From contig CAKKRE010000022.1 of the NCBI GenBank assembly GCA_919902505.1, positions 29,541 through 93,540 on the forward strand: a DNA stretch of 64,000 nucleotides, given 5' to 3'. Below, piece after piece: positions 8,906 through 17,138 of this stretch. How positions within the stretch are numbered: the first letter of the stretch is position 1; every line of letters starts with the position of its first letter. The stretch comes from Nitrospiraceae bacterium. GTDB lineage: Bacteria > Nitrospirota > Nitrospiria > Nitrospirales > Nitrospiraceae. The notes beneath the pieces were generated by a model. That model searched no databases. It had not been told where the DNA came from and saw only the letters and a program-made list of their open reading frames with translations. The translations under genes were made by a program, and so were the position numbers.

Positions 8906-9543
8906 ATGCTGACTGCGATCGGCGATGTGATGAGGAGAGTCTACGAGCGAGGCTGGATTACGACCAGGGACGGCAACATCGGCATGCGGAAACGGGCGGG
9001 CAAGTATCTGTACGTCACACCGTCCGGATGGCGAAAGACGATTGTCCATCCCGAACGCATCGTGCGATTGGAGGTTGTGATTGATCCTGTATCGGCCAAT
9101 CGGTTCCAACGGTCCGTGATGGGCAGCAGCCATCCGGAGAGCTATGGATGCACTGGGACCTTCAGAGGGACACGAAGAAGACAAGGACGGTCGTTCACGT
9201 CCATGCGACCCACATCGTGGCTGCGATCTATGCCGGAATCGATTTGCAGGCGACGAGTGCGGAGTTTCCCGAGATCTCACGCTATACGCGTGTGGGCCGC
9301 ACGGTCCCTGCAGTGCCGGCCTTGTCACGTGATCTGGCGGATGTGACGGCGGAGTGCCTGGGGTTGAAGCAGGATGGGACGCTGGAATTTGACATTGTCG
9401 GGCAGATGAATCACGGTGCGCGCGCCGTCGCAACGGACCCTTGGGGAGCCTATGAACACATCGAGCGGCTCGATCATATTTGCGAGATTGTTTTGAAGAG
9501 TGGAGTTGTTTCGAAGCCCTTGCCTATACAGTCGCCTTCGTGA
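8906..9543 (+). pseudogene. Class II aldolase/adducin-like gene with a single frameshift
   Basis: The start (ATG 8906, preceded by GGAGGCAGG) opens a typical class II aldolase N-terminus (TTRDGNIGMR, YVTPSGW). The frame is lost near 9092-9096 and continues one base off with the zinc-ligand segment HVHATH and a C-terminal NHG. Restoring one G in the GG at 9094-9095 gives a continuous 212-residue protein with all expected metal-binding histidines. Family members are zinc-dependent aldolases or epimerases acting on sugar phosphates. The frameshift is either a real mutation or a sequencing error; no slippery heptamer argues for programmed shifting. Confidence 0.75.
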
Positions 9544-9572
9544 AGAGGTAGGAAGGATCAGGGAAAAGAGAA

Positions 9573-9603
9573 GGGGGCTGACGGTATTGTTCCGTCAGCC
9601 CCC
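9573..9603. terminator. Strong bidirectional terminator hairpin
   Basis: A perfect 12-bp stem (9573-9584 with 9592-9603) and 7-nt loop sit between the plus-strand aldolase gene and the minus-strand tRNA-Asn. The minus-strand side is followed by a pyrimidine-rich, T-containing tail, so it can serve both convergent units. Confidence 0.75.
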
Positions 9604-9621
9604 GTTATATTGTGTATATTG

Positions 9622-9697
9622 TGGCTCCCCGGGCAGGACTCGAACCTGCGACCAGCCGGTTAACAGCCGGCTGCTCTACCAACTGAGCTACCGGGGA
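9622..9697 (-). tRNA. tRNA-Asn (GTT)
   Basis: This 76-nt cloverleaf on the minus strand has acceptor stem TCCCCGG/CCGGGGA, a GCTC/GAGC D-arm, an anticodon loop CTGTTAA with anticodon GTT, a TTCGAGT T-loop and an encoded CCA end. It is flanked downstream by the hairpin at 9573-9603. Confidence 0.97.
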
Positions 9698-9761
9698 ACA
9701 AAGAGATTCAAAATTATCGTTGGCATTCTAGCAAAACTAAAGAGAGAAGGGGGAGACTTTT

Positions 9762-10031
9762 TTAGATGCCGAAATCATCAGTCTCGTCTTCGTCTGATGA
9801 GGCATCCGTATTTCCTTCCGCCAGCGCGGCAAAATGTTTTGCCCAGGTGAGGTAGAGATTCCCGCTATCCCGCATTGTATCGGCGGCCTTGATGAGCTTC
9901 TCAGCCAGTTCCGGGTCCTTCCCTCCGGCGTATATGGCTGCGGCTTGTCGCTCAATTGCCTTGGGATATTCATTCAACAGGCCGGCGATATCACGAAGCA
10001 GTTCATTGAGTACATTGTCTTCTCGTTCCAT
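9762..10031 (-). CDS. Small acidic helical protein of unknown function
   Basis: This 89-residue protein is predicted to be mostly helical (repeated LLRDIAGLL, LAEKLIKAA patterns) with an acidic tail (EDETDD). An AAGAGGA Shine-Dalgarno precedes the ATG at 10031. It lies downstream of the ferredoxin oxidoreductase operon but beyond that operon's terminator, so it may depend on read-through or its own promoter. I do not recognise the family. Confidence 0.7.
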   Translation of the reverse strand: MEREDNVLNELLRDIAGLLNEYPKAIERQAAAIYAGGKDPELAEKLIKAADTMRDSGNLYLTWAKHFAALAEGNTDASSDEDETDDFGI

Positions 10032-10059
10032 GGGATCCTCTTAGTGCTCAGTTCAAGAA

Positions 10060-10092
10060 AAAGCCCCATAGCGTGGAACGCTATGGGGCTTT
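10060..10092 (-). terminator. Rho-independent terminator of the oxidoreductase operon
   Basis: A perfect 14-bp stem (10060-10073 with 10079-10092) with a 5-nt loop is followed, on the minus strand, by a T-run. It lies just after the stop of the ferredoxin-like delta subunit gene. Confidence 0.85.
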
Positions 10093-10108
10093 GCGACAAC
10101 GCAACTTG

Positions 10109-10387
10109 CTAACCTTGGTACGCTTGTCCGAGGCCTGCGGACTCGCCCTTGTGGCTCATCAGCTGTCCAGTGGCGCTGACTGCCTGCATTTCAATCGCCT
10201 CGTGTTTAGCGGCGTTGCAAACAACGACGCAGAGTTCGCATCCCTTGCAACGATCAATTGTGACTTCCGCCACCATCTTGGTCGAATTAAGGTCCAAGCA
10301 ATTGGCTTCCGGACAATACATGATGCAGAGGCGGCAGCCTTTCTTGGCCACGCACTTCTCGTCGATCACTTGCGCTACGTTATACAT
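10109..10387 (-). CDS. 2-oxoacid:ferredoxin oxidoreductase, ferredoxin-like delta subunit
   Basis: This 92-residue protein carries two cysteine clusters for 4Fe-4S centres: CVAKKGCRLCIMYCPE near residues 12-27 and CKGCELCVVVC near residues 47-57. Delta subunits pass electrons between the catalytic subunits and ferredoxin. It is the last gene of the five-gene minus-strand operon, 23 bp after the gamma gene, with an AAGGAA ribosome site, and is followed by a strong terminator. The first cluster spacing (C-x5-C-x2-C-x3-C) is slightly wider than the usual CxxCxxCxxxCP. Confidence 0.92.
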   Translation of the reverse strand: MYNVAQVIDEKCVAKKGCRLCIMYCPEANCLDLNSTKMVAEVTIDRCKGCELCVVVCNAAKHEAIEMQAVSATGQLMSHKGESAGLGQAYQG

Positions 10388-10410
10388 GCGACGTGGTTCC
10401 TTCTCTCTCG

Positions 10411-11118
10411 TTAAGCTGCAACGGCAGGATTGCCAACCCGCAACTCGACCTTGTTCTTGTCAGCCCATTCGCTTGCGATTTCGTAGGCTCGCTTGACTGT
10501 TGCAAGGTTCTTCGCCAATAGCATTTCTTTCTTGGCGAATTTTTTCTTGATCGCTTCGTCCAAGGAGGCGGTACCACCGGATGCCACGAACTTCTTGCCG
10601 AATCGTTCTTGCAAGGCGCCGTCGAGAGCTTCCATTGAGACGCATTTGGTAATACCTGCGACCGAACCGATCATCGACATATTCGTCGAGAGCTCGGTGC
10701 CGGCGACTTCGATCGCGAGCTCAGTTCCCGCAATGTAGAACAAGGACACGTTCAGATCCTTAAGGCGATTGATATCTTCTTCTGACAAGAGGGGCTGGGC
10801 CGAGTTGATGATGACGACTCCGCCCTCTTTGACACCGGAGTAGAAGGGCATGGTGTAGCTCTTGCCCATCGTAATCACCTGGGGGTGAAACACTTCGATC
10901 ACATCGGGAAATACCAGTTCACCTCGGTCATAGATCCGCTCAATCCCGATCCGACAGTAACTTTCTGCCGGCGCCATTCGCTTTTCGGCGCCGAAGAATG
11001 GATTTGAAATGGAAAACTTTCCGTCCCGGTTGGCGGCCATGGCCATGACATGCGCTGCCGTCACGGCGCCCTGCCCACCCAACCCGGACATGCGAATATT
11101 GAGTCTCTTCTTGATCAT
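10411..11118 (-). CDS. 2-oxoacid:ferredoxin oxidoreductase, gamma subunit
   Basis: This 235-residue protein matches the gamma (catalytic gamma/domain III) subunit of pyruvate/2-oxoglutarate ferredoxin oxidoreductases. It has the N-terminal MSGLGGQGAVTAAHVMA nucleotide-like loop and the SNPFFGAEKRMAPAESY segment typical of the family. A GGAGGT ribosome site lies before the ATG at 11118. It is encoded 17 bp after the beta gene. The complex reversibly couples 2-oxoacid decarboxylation to ferredoxin and in the reductive TCA cycle runs in the carboxylating direction. Pyruvate versus 2-oxoglutarate specificity cannot be read from the sequence by eye. Confidence 0.92.
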   Translation of the reverse strand: MIKKRLNIRMSGLGGQGAVTAAHVMAMAANRDGKFSISNPFFGAEKRMAPAESYCRIGIERIYDRGELVFPDVIEVFHPQVITMGKSYTMPFYSGVKEGGVVIINSAQPLLSEEDINRLKDLNVSLFYIAGTELAIEVAGTELSTNMSMIGSVAGITKCVSMEALDGALQERFGKKFVASGGTASLDEAIKKKFAKKEMLLAKNLATVKRAYEIASEWADKNKVELRVGNPAVAA

Positions 11119-11135
11119 GAGCGACCTCCGATTCC

Positions 11136-12038
11136 TTAAGCTTTTCCCGCTAACTGTTTTGCGGCGGCTTTGCGTTCCTTGTCCTTAGCAGCCAGTTCAG
11201 CCAGGAGCTGCTTCGCCGGCTCGCTGACATACTCTTTATAAGCAAATCGCTCAGTTGGCTTTTCAGAGTCACGCATTTCCTGGAGGCCTTCCATGCTGTT
11301 CTTGCCGATTTCAAGGATGCATGGCGTGTACAGCTGGATATACGTAGGTCCAATTTCACGTGCAATGAGGACGGAATTCCGAATCACTTTTTCCACAAGT
11401 GACGGCTTGCTCACTGTGCAGTTAACGACGTAGTGACAGCCGGACTCTCGGGCAATTTCAGGCAAACGGACTTTGTCGAACAGTTTTCCAACCGGGGCCA
11501 TTTTGGCAACGAAGCCTTTTTGCATCAGGCCGCTCTCCTGGCCACCGGTATTGGCGTACAGTTCATTGTCGAAACAGATGGTCGTGAACTTTTCCTGGCG
11601 GAACCAGGCTTGCAGGGTCATGTCCAAGCCGATATCCACCGTCGCACCATCGCCTGCCAAGACGACTACGTCTTTCACTCGGTCGGGGAATCTCACGCTC
11701 AGGGCTCGCTTCAGCCCGGATGCAATGGCGTTTTGATTGCCAAAGAGGGAGTGAATGTTGTGTACAGCCACCATAGGAAACACGAGGCTGGTACAGCCCG
11801 TGGAACCAACCATCACCGTATCCTCAGGGTTTGGAAGTGAGGCTAGGATATAGCGGAAGGCCATGGATTCAGGGCAACCGGCGCACAAGGAGTGCTGCTC
11901 AATCAGTTCTTTAGAGGTTCCGATATCTTTCCAGCCACGGTCTTCTTTCCCATAAGTCGCGCTTTGAACGAGGTCCTGATAGTCCGACGGCATGATGTCA
12001 TATAGGTCCGGCGAAATTTTGATTCGCTCTTTGCTCAT
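11136..12038 (-). CDS. 2-oxoacid:ferredoxin oxidoreductase, beta subunit (TPP-binding)
   Basis: This 300-residue thiamine-diphosphate subunit has a CAGCPES cysteine motif near residue 52, a GDGATVDIG magnesium/TPP motif near residue 129 and a downstream NELYANTGGQ segment typical of the family. Together with alpha it forms the active site, and its cysteines contribute to the proximal 4Fe-4S cluster. It has a GAGGAGG ribosome site. It is preceded by the alpha gene (69-bp gap) and followed by gamma. The C-terminus is a lysine/alanine-rich helical extension. Confidence 0.93.
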   Translation of the reverse strand: MSKERIKISPDLYDIMPSDYQDLVQSATYGKEDRGWKDIGTSKELIEQHSLCAGCPESMAFRYILASLPNPEDTVMVGSTGCTSLVFPMVAVHNIHSLFGNQNAIASGLKRALSVRFPDRVKDVVVLAGDGATVDIGLDMTLQAWFRQEKFTTICFDNELYANTGGQESGLMQKGFVAKMAPVGKLFDKVRLPEIARESGCHYVVNCTVSKPSLVEKVIRNSVLIAREIGPTYIQLYTPCILEIGKNSMEGLQEMRDSEKPTERFAYKEYVSEPAKQLLAELAAKDKERKAAAKQLAGKA

Positions 12039-12107
12039 GTATGCCTCCTCAAGGCTTGGCTATCGCGTAATGATGGCTGAATGGATGGTGTCACAACTCA
12101 GCTACTA

Positions 12108-13319
12108 TCAGCTACCTCTTCCAGCGAGTGACTCGGAGCGCAAGCCTAGAGCCGTTTTGATCTCTGAGGCAATGATTTCTGGCGGCATTGTCATTCCGCC
12201 ACACACATGTGGGCCGGCATGAACACGCTCGCTGTTAGGGATAGTGGATTTGATTTCTTTCGCCAACCAGCCCGTCACGTTAAACTCGGGCACAAAAATG
12301 TGTTTCGCATTCTTGGTGGCCTCGCGAATTTCCTCTCCGGGCCAGGGACGGAGTGACTTCACCTTCACCAGTCCGCAACGCACGCCTTCGTCTTCGAGCA
12401 GGCGGATAGCTTCTCGCCCCTGTGAGACCGCAGTGCCTGACGCAACAATCACGACCTCAGCATCGGTGTTTTCCGTATCGATCAGGCCATTGATCCACTT
12501 GATGGTGTGTTTGCGCGAGCGTTCAACCGCCGCCCAAATTTCTTGTTGCCAGGACGCGTGGGTGGCATAGCTGATGTAGTTGCTCTTCATAATGAACGGG
12601 TCACGCATCATTCGGACCGGCGGACACTCCATGTCCATGCAAGGCACGGGTGAGCGGTAGGGATCGTAAGGTGGCAGGCACATATCTGCTGGAGTGAGGT
12701 TCACGACGTCTTTCGTATGGGTCACAAAGAAGCCGTCACAGCATAGCGCCAGAGGTAAATGCACTTCCGGCTCTTCCGATACAATGAAGCCTTTGAGGAT
12801 CCAATCGAAAAAGTCCTGTGCCGTTTCTGCATGCCAAACCAGCATGCCCGTATTTAACAGGTAGGAAATCTCAATGGTATCCGGCTGAATCGACAACGGG
12901 GAGTTGATGCCGCGACACGTGACGATCATTTGAATCGGCAGACGCGCACCTGCCCACATAGGAAAGTTTTCCATCGCGCGCATGGTGCCGGGTCCTGCGG
13001 TCGTAGTGAACACCCGTGCGCCACCAAAGGCAGCGCCGGCACATTGGGACATAACGGCAAACTCGCTCTCTCCTCGGAAATAGTCGCCGATATAGCCTTC
13101 AGCAAACAATTCGCCGATGAGGGCAGCAGCTTCGCTTTGAGGGGTGATGGGATAGGCAATCATCACGTCGCAGCTTGCACGCCGCAAGGCTTCTTTAATA
13201 ACCTCGCTGCCGGTATAAAAGGACGGGTTGCGAGGGGCCTCGTGCATCATCTTCCACGCATCTGTATACGTCTGGCCCTTTTTATTCTGTGTCCCGATGT
13301 GGGATTTGATTTCCGCCAT
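12108..13319 (-). CDS. 2-oxoacid:ferredoxin oxidoreductase, alpha subunit
   Basis: This 403-residue subunit carries the pyrimidine-binding core (YPITPQSEAAALIGELFAEG near residue 57) and the TTTAGPGTMRAMEN segment characteristic of the alpha subunits of this family, followed by the domain II region (VIVASGTAV near residue 294). An approximately 25-residue N-terminal extension precedes the core. The ribosome site is AAAGGAGG. Gene order (epsilon-like, alpha, beta, gamma, delta) resembles five-subunit pyruvate or 2-oxoglutarate oxidoreductases of Hydrogenobacter and Nitrospira. Confidence 0.93.
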   Translation of the reverse strand: MAEIKSHIGTQNKKGQTYTDAWKMMHEAPRNPSFYTGSEVIKEALRRASCDVMIAYPITPQSEAAALIGELFAEGYIGDYFRGESEFAVMSQCAGAAFGGARVFTTTAGPGTMRAMENFPMWAGARLPIQMIVTCRGINSPLSIQPDTIEISYLLNTGMLVWHAETAQDFFDWILKGFIVSEEPEVHLPLALCCDGFFVTHTKDVVNLTPADMCLPPYDPYRSPVPCMDMECPPVRMMRDPFIMKSNYISYATHASWQQEIWAAVERSRKHTIKWINGLIDTENTDAEVVIVASGTAVSQGREAIRLLEDEGVRCGLVKVKSLRPWPGEEIREATKNAKHIFVPEFNVTGWLAKEIKSTIPNSERVHAGPHVCGGMTMPPEIIASEIKTALGLRSESLAGRGS

Positions 13320-13361
13320 GGACTCGGCCTCCTTTTAATCGTTAGAAGTGCTTGAAGCCAC

Positions 13362-13997
13362 TTAGTTTGACGCGCTGGTCTTTGCTGTGGTCAGCCGCGG
13401 TTTGACCGTCCCCTTGAGTTTACGGATCCATTCGCCGAGCTTGATGATTTTCTCCACAGAGGCATCTCTAAAGGAGAGCATGGCATCTTCATGCCCTGCC
13501 TGAGCGCACATCGCGACGGTATAGCAGGACGTTCCGCCCCGGATGATCTTAAGCGACAGATTCGCCTGGTGGCAGTGCACGCCGATGAACATGCAGCAGT
13601 CAATCTTGTTATGCCAGATGGTCAGGTTCGGGTGGTTGGGATTGATTTCCACTTCGGGATTGATCTTCGGATACTTAGGACGATAGTCCGGCATCGGAAT
13701 CAGCATCGGTTTCTGCCCGGGCTGAACGCACTCCTTCAAAATTTCGTACAGTTTTCTGACGGCAGCGGCTTTCTTGGCGGCCTTTTCGTTCCAGGCCCAC
13801 AAGACTAAGGGGCCCGGGAAAATGGTCGGTACCTGTGCCATCAGGAACTGGCGTGCTGCTTCCTCGTATGCTTTTTCCTCAGGAACGATCACGCCGTTGA
13901 TATGTGCCTCGCCTGGATTGGGGAGGTAGATCCCCATGGAGGCTGCTGCCGGTGGCAGGAAGTGCTCTGGGCCTGGTAACACGCGATACTGAGTCAT
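13362..13997 (-). CDS. CO-dehydrogenase-beta-like accessory (epsilon) subunit of the oxidoreductase
   Basis: This 211-residue protein is the first gene of the operon. It resembles the 'carbon monoxide dehydrogenase beta subunit-like' epsilon proteins that accompany five-subunit oxidoreductases of reductive-TCA bacteria. It contains a proline-rich N-terminus, a HNKIDCCMFIGVHCHQANLS segment with clustered Cys/His that could bind metal, and a lysine-rich C-terminus. The start at 13997 is chosen because of the AGAGCAGG ribosome site; a TTG at 14027 would add ten residues. Its role in the complex is not known to me. Confidence 0.8.
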   Translation of the reverse strand: MTQYRVLPGPEHFLPPAAASMGIYLPNPGEAHINGVIVPEEKAYEEAARQFLMAQVPTIFPGPLVLWAWNEKAAKKAAAVRKLYEILKECVQPGQKPMLIPMPDYRPKYPKINPEVEINPNHPNLTIWHNKIDCCMFIGVHCHQANLSLKIIRGGTSCYTVAMCAQAGHEDAMLSFRDASVEKIIKLGEWIRKLKGTVKPRLTTAKTSASN

Positions 13998-14067
13998 TCG
14001 AACCTGCTCTCTTTTTGGGGTTAACAACTTGGAGAAGGGGCACCCTCGGTTAAAGCGTGGGGTCAGG

Positions 14068-14175
14068 TCACTCTATGCTTTCTCGATGTTTCTCTGCAAC
14101 ACGGCAGAAGGCCCACTGTGGGGAAATTTAGGGCCAGCGCTGGAGAAAGCTGTTAGGTCTTTTGAACTAGAGTGA
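14068..14175 (-). promoter_or_regulatory. Structured leader RNA of the oxidoreductase operon
   Basis: The untranslated leader between the predicted start site (about 14199) and the first gene (13997) can form nested perfect stems. The outer stem is TAGAGTGA/TCACTCTA (14168-14175 with 14068-14075). The inner stem is GAGAAAGC/GCTTTCTC (14143-14150 with 14077-14084), one base from the outer stem on one side. A GGCCC/GGGCC hairpin (14110-14114 with 14131-14135) and a CCAGCGCTGG palindrome (14134-14143) lie inside. This is a candidate cis-regulatory RNA. No known riboswitch class is recognised. Confidence 0.5.
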
Positions 14176-14205
14176 TGTGGCCTTCACAAACGGCGCTAAG
14201 TGCGC

Positions 14206-14235
14206 ATTATAGGTGGCGATCTTTCGGGTTGTCAA
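14206..14235 (-). promoter_or_regulatory. Consensus sigma-70 promoter of the oxidoreductase operon
   Basis: On the minus strand, TTGACA (14230-14235) and TATAAT (14206-14211) are both perfect and separated by 18 bp. Transcription should begin near 14199, giving a leader of about 200 nt. The rest of the 14028-14331 gap shows no gene. Confidence 0.8.
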
Positions 14236-14331
14236 TCTGAGGGATATGCGGGACGGCTACGCAGTGTTAGTGGGACGTAGGTGCTCACTCTAGCTACGAG
14301 CAACTGACCTCCGATCCCGGAAGAACGTTAA

Positions 14332-14619
14332 TTATGTGTACGATTGTGAAGCGGGAAATACCTGTTTGAAGGGATGAACTTCCACGCGTTCAAAAATTCC
14401 GTGCACTGTATAGGGGTCTTCTTGGGCGATCCGCTTCGCTTCTTCGAGAGAATCTGCCTCTATGATGATCAGACTCCCTGCCTGGTCAGTGAACGGGCCG
14501 GCTAGGAGCACTCGCCCTGCGCGATTCAATGGCTCCAGTCCGGCCAGATGAGCGGTACGGTGAATTTTGCGTTTTGCTTGGCCGTCGGGCCCATCAAAGC
14601 CAAGGATGACGAATGTCAT
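14332..14619 (-). CDS. YciI-like protein
   Basis: This 95-residue protein matches the YciI/YCII family: the N-terminal strand MTFVILGFDGPD, a central LAGPFTD, the GSLIIIEADSLEEAKRIAQEDPY core and a C-terminal hydrophobic strand. Family members form ferredoxin-like dimers related to muconolactone isomerase, and their substrates are mostly unknown. The ATG at 14619 is preferred; a TTG at 14628 would add three residues. It follows the DUF2203 gene closely (18 bp) in the same direction, so the two probably form an operon. Confidence 0.85.
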   Translation of the reverse strand: MTFVILGFDGPDGQAKRKIHRTAHLAGLEPLNRAGRVLLAGPFTDQAGSLIIIEADSLEEAKRIAQEDPYTVHGIFERVEVHPFKQVFPASQSYT

Positions 14620-14637
14620 GGAGGGCAAAGTCCTTTG

Positions 14638-15051
14638 CTATCTGGTGGTTTCGTCAAGCGGATGGCGATCTTTGTATCCGCAGGACGTTTCGTGCCACCA
14701 TCGAATTTCATGCTCACCAAACTTCCAACACAGGTAGACCACATGACCTTCGAGTTGATATGGAAAGTCACATAGCCCGAGATCGACGTCTTTGATGACC
14801 ACGCCGAGTTCATGAATCGTCTGGAGGCTTCCGCTGATCTCGTGGAGGGCTCGAATATAGAGCGCTCCAACAGGGCTTCCGCCGCCTGACGCGGCCTGCG
14901 CACTGGCTTTACTCACCTCTTCCTTCGTGCTCGCGATGACGGTTTTGGCTCGACGTACCGCGGCAAATCGCTGATTGAGTTGAGGGAGGAGTTCGTTGGC
15001 TTCGGCCAACGTAAATATGCGATCCGGTGTGTCGTTGTCTGATTTGGCCAT
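14638..15051 (-). CDS. DUF2203 family protein
   Basis: This 137-residue protein has the DUF2203 pattern: FTLAEANELLPQL near the N-terminus, a central helix pair, then GLCDFPY, VYLCWKFGE and IRWWHETSCGYKDRHPL at the C-terminus. It is soluble, with no signal peptide. Members are widespread in bacteria and have no established function. It is the upstream member of a two-gene minus-strand unit with the YciI-like gene and is divergent from rho. Confidence 0.85.
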   Translation of the reverse strand: MAKSDNDTPDRIFTLAEANELLPQLNQRFAAVRRAKTVIASTKEEVSKASAQAASGGGSPVGALYIRALHEISGSLQTIHELGVVIKDVDLGLCDFPYQLEGHVVYLCWKFGEHEIRWWHETSCGYKDRHPLDETTR

Positions 15052-15563
15052 GAAAATTTCCCCGCGCGATCTTTAACATATCACTCTACGGCCTGCAACC
15101 GAGACGCCAGTCCACACTTGGGTTTTACTTATTAGGGAGACCGGTATGTGACGATCGGAGCGTTATGGGGCTAGGAAGAAGGTGTGTTGTGGTTCGAAGG
15201 ACGACGGACCAGACGTTAATGTATTGACAATGTTCGGGGTCGGCGCTAAGATCAGCTCAACTTCGCGATTTGTAGAAATTGCTTTACCTTCTGTGCATCA
15301 GCTTCCGAGACCCATCTCAAGCATAAATTCCCAAGGGCAGTGCAGCAGCAGTTGTGCAATAGTGGGTTGTTTTCATTTCCGCAAAATTTAAATCGACAAC
15401 ACCTTCATCGAACCATCCTGCCGTAGACAACCAGCAGGTCGACATCTAGACAATCACTTCCGTGAATTCGTTCATGACCACTAAATCGTTTTTCTCATTT
15501 TGGGGAGCTGTCGGGTTGAGAGCCCGATAGGGAAGAGGTATGACACAGGTTAAAGGGGAAGTT
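15052..15563 (+). other. Intergenic region containing the long rho leader
   Basis: No credible gene is seen in these 512 bases. A promoter at 15224-15252 implies a leader of about 300 nt for rho. Much of it (15290-15450) is rich in C and A and poor in strong stems, as expected for Rho-binding RNA. A short TCGGG/CCCGA hairpin (15511-15515 with 15523-15527) lies shortly upstream of the ribosome site. Inference: autoregulation by Rho, as known in enterobacteria. Confidence 0.5.
15224..15252 (+). promoter_or_regulatory. Putative sigma-70 promoter of rho
   Basis: TTGACA at 15224-15229 and TAAGAT at 15247-15252 are separated by 17 bp. Predicted transcription start is near 15259. Confidence 0.65.
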
Positions 15564-16811
15564 ATGCATCTCGCGGAACTCAAGCAGAAGTCGATTGCCG
15601 ACCTGAATGAGGTGGCGCGGGATCTGAAGATTGAGGGGGCGGCAAACCTGCGCAAGCAGGAGCTCATTTTTGCCATTCTCCAAGCACAGACTGAGAAAAA
15701 CGGTGTTGTGTTTGGCGAAGGAGTGCTGGAGACCTTGCCGGATGGTTTTGGGTTTCTACGCGCACCTGACTCGAATTATCTCCCCGGGCCTGACGATATC
15801 TATATCTCCCCCTCACAGATTCGCCGATTCAACCTCCGGACGGGCGATATTGTGTCGGGGCAAATACGTCCGCCCAAGGAGAGTGAGCGTTATTTCGCTT
15901 TGCTCAAGGTGGAGAAGGTTAACTATGAGGATCCTGAAGTCGCGCGTGACAAGATCCTGTTCGATAACCTGACCCCCCTCTATCCTGAAGAGCGCCTCAA
16001 TCTTGAATTCGACCGGGAAGAGTACTGCACACGTGTAATGGATCTCACGACGCCGATCGGCAAGGGGCAGCGCGGCCTGATCGTCGCCGCACCGCGAACC
16101 GGAAAAACCATGCTGCTCCAGGCGATCGCCCGCGCGATTCTGAAAAATCACAAGGAAGTCACGCTTATCGTCCTGCTAATTGATGAGCGACCTGAAGAAG
16201 TCACAGATTGGCAGCGACAAGTGAAAGCTGAAGTGATCAGTTCTACATTCGACGAACCGGCACAGCGCCATGCTCAGGTTGCGGAAATGGTGCTGGAAAA
16301 GGCAAAGCGGCTGGTCGAGCATAAGAAAGATGTCGTGATCCTCCTCGATAGCATCACCCGCTTGGCCAGGGCCTACAATACGATTGCCCCTCCGAGCGGG
16401 AAGGTGCTCTCGGGCGGATTGGATTCCAACGCCTTGCAGCGTCCGAAACGATTCTTCGGCGCCGCCAGAAACATTGAAAACGGCGGGAGCTTGACGATCA
16501 TGGCGACTGCGCTAATCGATACCGGCAGCCGCATGGACGATGTGATCTTCGAAGAATTCAAGGGAACTGGTAACATGGAAGTGCACTTGGATCGTCGCCT
16601 GGCCGACAAGCGTTTGTTCCCGGCGATCGATATCAGTCAGTCCGGGACCCGCAAGGAAGAGTTGTTGGTCGACCGCGATCGATTGAACAAGATGTGGATC
16701 CTACGGAAGGTGTTGAGCCCATTGGGGACGATGGAAGCCATGGAATTCTTAATGGACAAGATCGGCGGCACCAAAACCAATCAGGAATTTTTGCAATCCA
16801 TGAATCGTTAG
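15564..16811 (+). CDS. rho: Transcription termination factor Rho
   Basis: This 415-residue Rho protein has an N-terminal helical RNA-binding part beginning [10 protein letters not shown], the OB-fold primary RNA site (about residues 50-125), the Walker A loop APRTGKTML, Walker [11 protein letters not shown] and the C-terminal Q/R-loop region ([20 protein letters not shown]-type region). Rho forms a hexameric RNA helicase that ends transcription. The ATG at 15564 has an AAGGGGAAG ribosome site; an ATG at 15540 is in frame but its purine-rich stretch is too close. It lies directly upstream of rpmE, sharing its terminator. Confidence 0.97.
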   Translation: MHLAELKQKSIADLNEVARDLKIEGAANLRKQELIFAILQAQTEKNGVVFGEGVLETLPDGFGFLRAPDSNYLPGPDDIYISPSQIRRFNLRTGDIVSGQIRPPKESERYFALLKVEKVNYEDPEVARDKILFDNLTPLYPEERLNLEFDREEYCTRVMDLTTPIGKGQRGLIVAAPRTGKTMLLQAIARAILKNHKEVTLIVLLIDERPEEVTDWQRQVKAEVISSTFDEPAQRHAQVAEMVLEKAKRLVEHKKDVVILLDSITRLARAYNTIAPPSGKVLSGGLDSNALQRPKRFFGAARNIENGGSLTIMATALIDTGSRMDDVIFEEFKGTGNMEVHLDRRLADKRLFPAIDISQSGTRKEELLVDRDRLNKMWILRKVLSPLGTMEAMEFLMDKIGGTKTNQEFLQSMNR

Positions 16812-16911
16812 ATGTCGCGCTTGCCAGTGCAGGTCACTCCAGTGTAAAGTCGTGCACCCTGGCGAGCAGGACCGGGCGAGTCAACGAATCAAGGGTAGTA
16901 GAGGAGCACGC

Positions 16912-17118
16912 ATGCAAAAGGGAATTCATCCAGTCTACCGTGAAGCGACTGTGCATTGTGCTTGCGGGAACACGTTCAAGACACGATCCACCATTGGCAA
17001 CATCAAGGTCGACATCTGTGCCGGGTGCCATCCCTTCTTTACGGGAACCCAGAAAATCGTCGATACCGAAGGGCGTGTCGAACGGTTCAAGAAGAAGTAC
17101 GCCAAAAAAGATAAGTAG
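16912..17118 (+). CDS. rpmE: 50S ribosomal protein L31 (zinc-binding form)
   Basis: This 68-residue protein has the L31 N-terminus MQKGIHPVY and a CxC...CxxC zinc site (CAC near residue 16 and CAGC), followed by HPFFTGTQK and a basic C-terminus. The four cysteines mark it as the zinc-containing paralogue. The ATG at 16912 has a GAGGAG ribosome site. It follows rho by 100 bp and is followed by a strong terminator. Confidence 0.97.
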   Translation: MQKGIHPVYREATVHCACGNTFKTRSTIGNIKVDICAGCHPFFTGTQKIVDTEGRVERFKKKYAKKDK

Positions 17119-17138
17119 GCTTCAGTCAGGACATCATG

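Noticed and set aside
9085..9147. Programmed frameshifting in the class II aldolase
   Set aside because: No slippery heptamer or following pseudoknot is evident; a lost G is simpler.
15182..15391. 69-residue plus-strand frame in the rho leader
   Set aside because: No ribosome site, no recognisable protein features, and it starts upstream of the likely promoter.
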